Shown here one piece after another: positions 1 through 5,105 of a stretch of 5,864 bases of DNA. The notes beneath the pieces are model-generated. The model had not been told where the DNA came from. It saw nothing but the letters and a program-made list of their open reading frames with translations, and did not search any database. Positions within the stretch are counted from its first letter, which is position 1, and each line of letters starts with the position of its first letter. Source of the DNA: Candidatus Hydrogenedentota bacterium (GTDB lineage: Bacteria; Hydrogenedentota; Hydrogenedentia; Hydrogenedentales; CAITNO01); contig CAIJOU010000647.1 in assembly GCA_903822375.1 (NCBI GenBank), forward strand, positions 1 through 5,864, read 5' to 3'. The translations under genes and the position numbers were made by a program.

Positions 1-2664
1 CGGGAAGCTGAAACTTCTGTCGGTAATCGGTATCGCCGCCTGACTTGGCAAAGGCTCTCCGCGCAACGTGACGGGATGCGCCTGGATGGCCGCCATGCCG
101 GACGGAAGCGTCACGGTCAGGTCGCCGGTCACGCCACCCTGCTCCCACACGCGCAGCACCGTGCCCGCGCCGTCGGGGTTGGGGCCGAAGGCCGTGACGG
201 CCACGCCCTTGCGCGACAGCGTGACGCCCGCCTGTGCGGGCGGCAATTTGCCGGGGCGCGCCGTCGTCCGGGCCGCGGCGAGCGGCACGCGGGCCTCCAT
301 GGCGGGCGAATAAAGGGCCGCTTCGGAATTGAACTTATTGAAGGCCCAGATGCGCACCCGCGAGGTCATGCGGCGTCCGTCGCCTATCCATGCCGCGTAG
401 TTGGTCCGCCAGTGGTTGTTGTAGAGGTTGACGTAGACGTAGGGATGCGCGGGCGTGTAATGCTTGTCGAACTTGTATTCTCCCGGCTCGCCCAGGCTCA
501 CCAGCGGCGAATCCTGCGGGCACACCACAACGCCCGCGCCGGTGTCGCCGTCGTACACCGCCACGCCGGTATTGATCCAGGACCAGTGGTAGTTGGCGTA
601 GTCGAGTGTCATGTCCTCCACGGGGTCGAGGTCCGCGCCCAGGCGGCCCAGGCGGAACTTCGGGTGGTCGGCCTTGAAGGGCAGGCAAATCCATCCCGCC
701 TCGGGCCAGGTGTCGGGCTGCTTCTGCCAGCCCACTTCCAGGTCGGCCACAGGCATCTCGCCGGACAGTGTCAGGCGCAAGGAGACCTCCTGCGGTTGGC
801 CGGGTCCGGGAATCGTGCCGGTCATGACGGCGGTCACGTCGATGGGTGAGACCTTCACGTCGATCGTCATGTTCCCGGGATGTGCACCGACGTAGTGGCT
901 GTCCTCGGGCATGTTGTAGGCCGAGAACATCTGCTTGTGCGCCTCGTACTGGGGATAGAGCGATTCCTTGGTCCAGTCAACCAGCTCCTTGCGGCCGAAG
1001 CGTTCGTACAAATACTGGCCAAAGCCCTGCGGCGCGTCCGGGTCCACCAGTTCACGACCGCTGCGCTTGTCGATCAGGCTGGCAATACAGCCGCGCCGGG
1101 AGTCGAGCGTTGCCTTGAAGAAGGGACTCTCGATAACGCCGCTCTGCGCGTCCGCGGTGAGCGTAAGGGCTTCGGGCTTTTCCTTGGAGACCTCGTAGGT
1201 GCGGTAGCCCATGGGTGGCACGTCCCTGGCGACGAAGCGGATGACGCGGTAGGGTGTTTCCATGCCCGGTCCCTCGTGCGCCATGGGGATGAGCGGGCCG
1301 CCGCCGATCGGTTTAAGCGAGGTCCCCTCGGGCAGGTGGAACACGTTCAGCGTGACCTCGCCGTCGCGCGGCCAAGCCAGCGGGTTGTACACCACAATGC
1401 GCGGTCCGGACACATTGACCGCGTCCGCCAGCGTGCGCAGGGCGTCCTCATACGGCTCGGCCACGAGCCGCGCCGCCTCCTTCACCCGGCCCGACTTTTC
1501 CCGCCACGACTCCTCCATAAGCTTGAAGTGCGGCGGCAGCCCCTGCCGCCACAACTTCTCCCATGCGTCGCCGTAGGGTGTCGTGATGTAGTGCTGGTTG
1601 GCCAGCCCAAAGGTGTGCTCGCTGAACAGCAGGCTCTGCGTGTACGCCTCGGCAATGCTGCCGCCCAATGCGGGCCGGAAGAGGCCCCAGCATTTTTCGA
1701 GGGTGGTCAACTGGTCCAGCGCGCCGATTTCAGGGCGCATGTTGTGCGCGGTCTTGCAGGCCTCCGGCATGCTCGTCAGTCCGTAAATCCACGGGTCGGG
1801 GATGTCGGTGCGCACCACGGGCAGGCCGCTCAAGTCCTCTTTCAAAATCAGTTCGGCAAAGTCGTCGAGCCTGCCCACCTGCGCCTTGATGCCGCGCTTC
1901 GCATAGAAGGCGATGTCGCGCTTGACCGTTTCCGGGTCGGGCGGACCCTGGTTGTCGCCCGTCATGCTGATTTGCACCCAGGTCTTGTATGGCCAGTTGT
2001 CCGGCGGCATCGGGTCGCTGCCGTAGCCGTTGTTGTAGAGCGTCAGCAGCCGCGAACCGTCCGGCCCCTCCCACCAGAACATGAGCGGCAGGTTAAAGCT
2101 CATGTTCACCAGCGGCCCGCCCATGTGGTAGAACTTGATGCCCGCGTGCGCGAAGAGCGTCGGAAAGATCCAGGACTGCCCCGGCACGTCGGACATCTTC
2201 GCGCCGGTGGACAGCGGCAGACCGAACTTCCTGTTCAGCGCCGAAGAGATGCCCAGCCCGCGCACCAGGTCCTCCAACTCCGCCGTTTCGGTTTGCGTCG
2301 TGAACGGGAACGCGTGCACCGCGAGATTGCCGTCGCGCAGCGCCTGCTCCAGTTTCTGCCGCCGCTCCGGCGTCTGCCCCTCCCACAAGATCTGCTGCAT
2401 TGGCCAGCCCGACAGCGTCCACACGAACTGCTGTTCCTTGGGCTGCCTGCTGTTCAGCGCAATCGCGTCCAGCACCCGGTCCGCCATTTCCGTGCGGTAC
2501 TCATGCACCACATCGCGGGCCATCGCCGTGTAGCCGATGTCGAAGTGCGTCTTGTAGACGATGATGACCGTTTCGAGCCCGGGTTTCTCGGCAGCGGACC
2601 CGTCTGGATTTAATACCGCGAACACGGCTAAGGACACGGTGAGAATATGAAGGAAGAGTTTCAT
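1..2664 (-). CDS. Secreted glycoside hydrolase family 38-like (DUF5054-like) protein, 3' end beyond the window
   Basis: I translated the whole reverse frame and found 888 codons with no stop before the left edge. The start ATG at 2664 follows a weak GGTGG ribosome site 5 nt upstream. Residues 1-25 form a signal peptide (K2, hydrophobic core, cleavage probably after S-A-A25), so the protein is exported. H40-F-D42-I-G-Y-T46 matches the H-x-D metal-binding motif that opens GH38 alpha-mannosidases. AKMSDVPGQSW (155-165) sits where GH38 has its DPFGHS motif. PDPWIYGLTSMPEAC lies near 289-303. EHTFGLANQHY (349-359) resembles the GH38 HHD...QH segment, with H350 a likely metal ligand. VYNPLAWPRDGEV (425-437) opens the beta-rich C-terminal half. 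The usual nucleophile region reads HAFPFTTQTE126, without the canonical Asp. Family knowledge suggests an exo-glycosidase, but the sugar is unknown. The DUF5054 link comes from remembered motifs, not a search. Confidence 0.85.
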   Translation of the reverse strand, partial: MKLFLHILTVSLAVFAVLNPDGSAAEKPGLETVIIVYKTHFDIGYTAMARDVVHEYRTEMADRVLDAIALNSRQPKEQQFVWTLSGWPMQQILWEGQTPERRQKLEQALRDGNLAVHAFPFTTQTETAELEDLVRGLGISSALNRKFGLPLSTGAKMSDVPGQSWIFPTLFAHAGIKFYHMGGPLVNMSFNLPLMFWWEGPDGSRLLTLYNNGYGSDPMPPDNWPYKTWVQISMTGDNQGPPDPETVKRDIAFYAKRGIKAQVGRLDDFAELILKEDLSGLPVVRTDIPDPWIYGLTSMPEACKTAHNMRPEIGALDQLTTLEKCWGLFRPALGGSIAEAYTQSLLFSEHTFGLANQHYITTPYGDAWEKLWRQGLPPHFKLMEESWREKSGRVKEAARLVAEPYEDALRTLADAVNVSGPRIVVYNPLAWPRDGEVTLNVFHLPEGTSLKPIGGGPLIPMAHEGPGMETPYRVIRFVARDVPPMGYRTYEVSKEKPEALTLTADAQSGVIESPFFKATLDSRRGCIASLIDKRSGRELVDPDAPQGFGQYLYERFGRKELVDWTKESLYPQYEAHKQMFSAYNMPEDSHYVGAHPGNMTIDVKVSPIDVTAVMTGTIPGPGQPQEVSLRLTLSGEMPVADLEVGWQKQPDTWPEAGWICLPFKADHPKFRLGRLGADLDPVEDMTLDYANYHWSWINTGVAVYDGDTGAGVVVCPQDSPLVSLGEPGEYKFDKHYTPAHPYVYVNLYNNHWRTNYAAWIGDGRRMTSRVRIWAFNKFNSEAALYSPAMEARVPLAAARTTARPGKLPPAQAGVTLSRKGVAVTAFGPNPDGAGTVLRVWEQGGVTGDLTVTLPSGMAAIQAHPVTLRGEPLPSQAAIPITDRSFSFP

Positions 2665-2700
2665 TGCGGCCACCCATGGGTATTGGTTTACAGGGCCGCA
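2665..2700 (-). promoter_or_regulatory. Leader hairpin overlapping the ribosome site of the glycosidase gene
   Basis: On the minus-strand RNA, TGCGGCC (2700-2694) pairs perfectly with GGCCGCA (2671-2665), which ends right at the ATG. The 3' arm overlaps the end of the only Shine-Dalgarno-like stretch (GGGTGG, 2675-2670). The loop contains a perfect 10-bp palindrome, ACCCATGGGT (2672-2681). Folding would hide the ribosome site. The pairing is read directly from the sequence; a regulatory role is inference. Confidence 0.4.
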
Positions 2701-2729
2701 GAATACCGCTCCTGGGATGGGTGAAGCAA
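2700..2729 (-). promoter_or_regulatory. Weak promoter candidate for the glycosidase gene
   Basis: On the minus strand, TTGCTT (2729-2724) and TATTCT (2705-2700) are separated by 18 nt. The -10 matches the sigma70 consensus at 4 of 6 bases and the -35 at only 3. Transcription would begin near 2693, giving a leader of about 30 nt. The position downstream of the repeat element makes sense, but the match is weak and could be chance. Confidence 0.22.
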
Positions 2730-2771
2730 CGCGAAAGGTACGGGCCATGGTTCCCGAGAATGCCCGTCTTT

Positions 2772-2790
2772 CCGTCATTCCCCCGAAGGC
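2772..2790 (+). repeat. Partial, degenerate copy of the inverted-repeat arm
   Basis: Nineteen bases beginning CCGTCATTCC match the first 19 bases of the arm at 2794-2822, with one mismatch (C for G in the CCCGC stretch). The copy stops before the second half of the arm palindrome and lies 22 nt ahead of the full arm in the same orientation. It looks like a remnant of an earlier insertion or a partial duplication of the element. Confidence 0.65.
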
Positions 2791-2793
2791 TCC

Positions 2794-2880
2794 CCGTCAT
2801 TCCCGCGAAGGCGGGAATCCAGGCTCATGCGCAGGCGACACGCGCGACACACTGGATTCCCGCCTTCGCGGGAATGACGG
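2794..2880. repeat. Perfect 29-bp inverted repeat with a nested palindrome in each arm
   Basis: The left arm (2794-2822) and right arm (2852-2880) are exact reverse complements over 29 bases, separated by a 29-nt loop (2823-2851), so the element has three equal thirds. Each arm also folds on itself: ATTCCCGC and GCGGGAAT form an 8-bp stem around a 4-nt loop (2799-2818 and 2856-2875). The arm core, CGTCATTCCCGCG..., resembles the ATTCCC...GGGAAT dispersed repeats known from Neisseria (dRS3/NEMIS-type) and similar elements in other bacteria. The loop holds a 7-bp direct repeat, GCGACAC (2835-2841 and 2844-2850). It carries no gene, so any mobility would need an enzyme supplied elsewhere. The RNA hairpin could also end or stabilise transcripts. 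Confidence 0.9.
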
Positions 2881-2885
2881 AATTG

Positions 2886-2908
2886 GTGCGCTCCGCTTCG
2901 CTGCGCAC
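2886..2908. repeat. Hairpin beside the inverted-repeat element
   Basis: GTGCGC (2886-2891) pairs with GCGCAC (2903-2908) around an 11-nt loop. It starts 5 nt after the right arm of the inverted repeat, on the side facing the aldolase stop codon. It has no adjacent T-run on either strand, so it is not a typical intrinsic terminator. It may be part of the same repeat unit. Confidence 0.45.
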
Positions 2909-2987
2909 ACCCTACTCGCGGCACCCTGCGGACCCGCCAGTGGTCGCCGTCTTCGGCAACAGGGCCCTTCCCGGTCCCTTTTCGGTC

Positions 2988-3653
2988 CTACGCGGTCACT
3001 TTTTCGCTTCGGGCCTGCGCGAACGCCTCGGCGTAGCGCCGCGCATTTTCGGTCAGCCCCGCGAAGTCGCGGGCCTGCACCAGCTTCTTGCTCACCAGGT
3101 TGCTGCCGACACCGATGGCGACCACGCCCGCGTTCACGAAATCGGCGAGATTGTCCAGGTCCACGCCGCCGGTCGGGCACAGCGGAATCTGCGGCAGCGG
3201 CGCGCGCACCGCCTTGATGTATTCCAGCCCGCCGACCGTCGCGGGAAACACCTTGATGATGTCGCCGCCCAGTTCCCAGGCGCGGAAGATCTCCGTCGGC
3301 GTCCACGCGCCCGGCAGGCAGGGTCTGCCGTAGCGGTGCGCCATGGCAATCACCTCCGGCACCGTCACCGGACTCACCACGTACTGCGCGCCGGCAAGAA
3401 GCGCCAACCGTGCCGTCTCCGCGTCGAGCACGGTGCCCACCCCTATGCACACGTCGGCCCCGGCCAGCTTCGCCGAGGCGGTCTCGATGCACTGGAGCGC
3501 GCCGGGCGTGGTCATGGTCACCTCGATGCAGCGCACGCCGCCCTCCATGACCGCCTCGACCACGCGAACCAGGTCGTCGCCGCCGCCGTCGGCGCGCACT
3601 ATCGCAACGATGCCGTGGCCGCAAAGATAATTGATGATCGCCGTCTTGCTCAT
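2988..3653 (-). CDS. eda: 2-keto-3-deoxy-6-phosphogluconate (KDPG/KHG) aldolase, Eda family
   Basis: The product is 221 aa, normal for this class I aldolase. The family cleaves KDPG to pyruvate and glyceraldehyde-3-phosphate in the cytoplasm and often also acts on 4-hydroxy-2-oxoglutarate. Motifs: GIVAIVRAD (14-22); GGVRCIEVTMTT (38-49) with the catalytic base E44; GVGTVLD (71-77); SPVTVPEVI (94-102); PGAWTPTEI (114-122); and DIIKVFPA (131-138) with the Schiff-base lysine K134. The Arg of E. coli Eda in the EVTLRT motif is Thr48 here, a variant I recall in many family members, so substrate preference is less certain. I chose ATG 3653 because GAGG lies 5 nt upstream and homologues begin here. 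The frame stays open to an ATG at 3845, inside the divergent gene, but that extension is unlike the family. The next gene in the same direction is the glycosidase, 323 nt away. Confidence 0.93.
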   Translation of the reverse strand: MSKTAIINYLCGHGIVAIVRADGGGDDLVRVVEAVMEGGVRCIEVTMTTPGALQCIETASAKLAGADVCIGVGTVLDAETARLALLAGAQYVVSPVTVPEVIAMAHRYGRPCLPGAWTPTEIFRAWELGGDIIKVFPATVGGLEYIKAVRAPLPQIPLCPTGGVDLDNLADFVNAGVVAIGVGSNLVSKKLVQARDFAGLTENARRYAEAFAQARSEKVTA

Positions 3654-3666
3654 GTTGGCCTCATTT

Positions 3667-3691
3667 GGGACAGGCGTGAAAATGTCCCTGT
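3667..3691. promoter_or_regulatory. Dyad in the aldolase leader: candidate operator or RNA hairpin
   Basis: GGGACA (3667-3672) and TGTCCC (3683-3688) form a perfect 6-bp inverted repeat. The overlapping pair ACAGG (3670-3674) and CCTGT (3687-3691) forms an alternative 5-bp repeat. The dyad lies 13 nt upstream of the aldolase ATG, against its ribosome site, and just upstream of the plus-strand -10 box at 3713. It could bind a repressor acting on both divergent genes, or fold in the aldolase mRNA. The pairing is seen; the function is inferred. Confidence 0.35.
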
Positions 3692-3732
3692 TCATGGGTT
3701 GAATCGGTAGAATATAATATATGTGCTGACAA
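3691..3732. promoter_or_regulatory. Divergent promoter region with a TATAAT box
   Basis: Bases 3708-3724 are an AT-rich patch in otherwise GC-rich DNA. On the plus strand a perfect TATAAT (3713-3718) has a weak -35, TTCATG, 16 nt upstream (3691-3696). It would start transcription near 3725, giving a leader of about 47 nt for the deacetylase. On the minus strand TTGTCA (3732-3727) is a 5 of 6 match to a -35, but the AT-rich hexamers downstream are not at good spacing, so the aldolase promoter is less clear. Confidence 0.45.
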
Positions 3733-3740
3733 AGTCGAAA

Positions 3741-3762
3741 GGCGGCGGGGCCGCCGGAAGGA
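3741..3762 (+). promoter_or_regulatory. GC hairpin followed by the ribosome site of the deacetylase gene
   Basis: GGCGGC (3741-3746) and GCCGCC (3750-3755) form a 6-bp stem with a GGG loop. The strong ribosome site GGAAGGA (3756-3762) follows immediately, 9 nt before the ATG at 3772, and fixes that start. The hairpin stops just short of the ribosome site, so it may hold the site open or stabilise the mRNA rather than block it. Confidence 0.5.
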
Positions 3763-3771
3763 TTCTCGTTT

Positions 3772-4572
3772 ATGGGACAATCGATTGCATTTGCGGTGGC
3801 GGCGCATCCGGACGACATCGAGTTCATGATGTCGGGCACGCTCATGCTGCTCGGCGCCTGCGGTTATGAACTGCATGTGATGAACGTGGCCAACGGCAAC
3901 TGCGGGAGCGCCGTGGAGGACGGGCCGACGACCGTCGCGCGGCGCTTCGGCGAGGCGCAGGAGGCGGCCGCCGCGATGGGCGCCACGCTGCATCCGCCGC
4001 TGGTCAACGATCTGGAAATCACTTACAGCGTGCCGCTGCTGCGCCAGCTTGCGGCGGTGATGCGCGAAGTGCGCCCCACGGTCCTCCTCACCCAGTCCCC
4101 GGCCGACTACATGGAAGACCACATGATCACGGCCCGGCTTGCCGTGACGGCCGCGTTTTCACGGGGCATGCGCAACTTCATCACCGACCCCGAAACGGCC
4201 CCGATCGCCGGCGAGGTGGCCCTGTATCACGCCCTGCCCTACGGGCTGGGCGACGCTTTCGGCCGGCCGGTCCGGCCGGACTTCTGCGTCGATGTGGCAT
4301 CGGTCATGGCGCGCAAGCGCGCCGCACTGGCCTGCCACCGCAGCCAGAAGGAATGGCTCGACGCGAGCCAGGGGCTGGACAGTTACCTGGTGACAATGGA
4401 GGAAATGTGCCGCGAGGCGGCGCGCTGGTCGGGCCGTTTCAGCCATGCCGAAGGCTGGCGGCGCCACGCCCATCTCGGTTTTCACGACCCCGGCTTTGAC
4501 CCCGTTGCCGAAGCGCTGGGCGACCGGGTTTGCGCCGCACAGGCGGATCCTGCAGGCGATGACGGACGGTAG
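3772..4572 (+). CDS. PIG-L/LmbE-family zinc-dependent N-deacetylase
   Basis: The product is 266 aa, complete, with no signal peptide. The family removes acetyl groups from N-acetylglucosamine-type substrates (free sugars, glycosyl conjugates, thiol precursors such as those handled by MshB or BshB) using a bound zinc. AHPDDIE (11-17) supplies zinc ligands H12 and D15 and the probable general base D14. SPADYMEDH (109-117) supplies the third ligand H117. NGNCGS (41-46) and the R58-F-G-E61-A segment match the substrate-pocket strand and helix. Near the C-terminus H189-R-S-Q192 and SHAEGWR fit the family's HxSQ and YAExFR-like motifs. A ribosome site (GGAAGGA, 9 nt) supports the start. The gene diverges from the aldolase and shares its regulatory region, so an amino-sugar substrate is plausible, but the exact one cannot be read from sequence. 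The first gene downstream lies 56 nt away with its own promoter. Confidence 0.93.
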   Translation: MGQSIAFAVAAHPDDIEFMMSGTLMLLGACGYELHVMNVANGNCGSAVEDGPTTVARRFGEAQEAAAAMGATLHPPLVNDLEITYSVPLLRQLAAVMREVRPTVLLTQSPADYMEDHMITARLAVTAAFSRGMRNFITDPETAPIAGEVALYHALPYGLGDAFGRPVRPDFCVDVASVMARKRAALACHRSQKEWLDASQGLDSYLVTMEEMCREAARWSGRFSHAEGWRRHAHLGFHDPGFDPVAEALGDRVCAAQADPAGDDGR

Positions 4573-4610
4573 ACAAGCCCCCGGCCTTTTCGCGCGTTCC
4601 GCCGCCGCCG

Positions 4611-4619
4611 TGCTACACT
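4611..4619 (+). promoter_or_regulatory. Extended -10 promoter just ahead of the GNAT gene
   Basis: TGCTACACT fits the extended -10 pattern TGnTAnnnT. No good -35 is present, which is common for extended -10 promoters. The expected start point, 6-8 nt downstream (about 4626), lies only about 3 nt before the ATG at 4629, and no Shine-Dalgarno sequence precedes that ATG. This suggests a leaderless or nearly leaderless transcript. The 56-nt gap after the deacetylase shows no convincing terminator. Confidence 0.45.
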
Positions 4620-4628
4620 AGGCCCATC

Positions 4629-5099
4629 ATGAACATGGTGCGCAAACCAAAACTGACAGAAGTCGTTTCCATGAAACAGCTTCTGGACGAGGCGGCAGCC
4701 GAGGAGCAGGTGCTTGCACGGCAACTGCCGGAACTCTATGAGAACGTCAGGGATTTCTATGTCTATGTCGACAAGAAAGGGCTGGGCGGCCTGGTCGCCC
4801 TGCACATCGACATGGTCGACCTCGCCGAGGTGCGTTCGCTGGTGGTTCGCAAGGACCTGCGCGGGCACGGCGTGGGCCGACGGCTGGTGGAGACGGTGGT
4901 TGCCGAGGCCGAACTGCTGGACATCGCCCGGGTATACGCACTGACGCGGTTGCCCGAATTTTTCGAAAAGAACGGCTTTCGCGTGGTGGACCGCAACGAA
5001 CTGCCGTACAAGGTGTTTAAGGACTGCATACGCTGCCGACTGTATCCCGGATGCGATGAAATCGCCGTAATCCGGGACCTCGCAACGGCAAAGGAGTAG
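4629..5099 (+). CDS. Short GNAT acetyltransferase, ArgA-like (candidate N-acetylglutamate synthase)
   Basis: The product is 156 aa, a single GNAT domain. It matches the short acetyltransferases related to the C-terminal domain of ArgA, which may transfer acetyl from acetyl-CoA to glutamate for arginine synthesis. Evidence: the N-terminal pattern VRKPKL...LPELYENVRDFYVY; DLAEVRSLVVRKDLRGHGVG with the acetyl-CoA P-loop R78-G-H-G-V-G83; ALTRLPEFFEKNGF in the second half; and a cysteine-rich tail, C133-x2-C136-x5-C142-D-E, typical of this subgroup and possibly metal binding or structural. ATG 4629 gives MNMVRKPKL; ATG 4635 (MVRKPKL) is equally compatible. The next Met, at 4671, would cut off the first strand. 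None of these starts has a clear ribosome site. The stop is 6 nt before proC, so the two form an operon. The acetyl acceptor is inferred, not shown. Confidence 0.85.
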   Translation: MNMVRKPKLTEVVSMKQLLDEAAAEEQVLARQLPELYENVRDFYVYVDKKGLGGLVALHIDMVDLAEVRSLVVRKDLRGHGVGRRLVETVVAEAELLDIARVYALTRLPEFFEKNGFRVVDRNELPYKVFKDCIRCRLYPGCDEIAVIRDLATAKE

Positions 5100-5105
5100 A
5101 CGGAC

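Larger units (their letters stand above)
2665..2987. other. Non-coding gap between the aldolase and glycosidase genes (323 nt)
   Basis: I see no credible gene here on either strand. From the aldolase side the gap holds about 80 nt of GC-rich sequence without clear structure beyond a 4-bp GCCG/CGGC hairpin at 2946-2957. Then come a 6-bp hairpin at 2886-2908, a 29-bp inverted-repeat element at 2794-2880, a partial arm copy at 2772-2790, and about 100 nt of leader and promoter sequence for the glycosidase. Both flanking genes are on the minus strand, so any read-through transcript from the aldolase would carry these hairpins in the glycosidase leader. Confidence 0.8.

Noticed and set aside
76..849. 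Plus-strand open frame of 257 codons
   Set aside because: It is the same mirror frame, opposite the C-terminal part of the glycosidase, with no motifs or ribosome site.
880..2613. Long plus-strand open frame (577 codons) with high Arg/His/Val content
   Set aside because: It lies exactly antisense, codon on codon, to the glycosidase frame. Its translation has no recognisable motifs and the composition of a mirror frame of GC-rich DNA.
2772..2880. CRISPR-like array
   Set aside because: The two full repeats are inverted, not direct, and there is only one spacer-like loop. The third copy is partial, and no cas gene is present.
2794..2908. Intrinsic terminator for the aldolase gene
   Set aside because: The stems are strong but no U-run follows them on the minus-strand RNA. 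A role in transcript ending is possible, but a standard terminator cannot be claimed.
2797..3624. Minus-strand open frame of 275 codons overlapping the aldolase
   Set aside because: It is a shifted frame of the aldolase gene and is Arg/Gly-rich without motifs. The aldolase frame carries all catalytic residues.
2664..3710. Plus-strand open frame of 348 codons crossing the inverted repeat and the aldolase
   Set aside because: It reads through the repeat element and is antisense to a clear aldolase. Its translation is low-complexity Arg/Ala/His-rich and matches no family I know.
3654..3845. 64-codon N-terminal extension of the aldolase
   Set aside because: It would run through the AT-rich promoter patch and into the divergent deacetylase gene, with no family resemblance. 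The ATG at 3653 has its own ribosome site.
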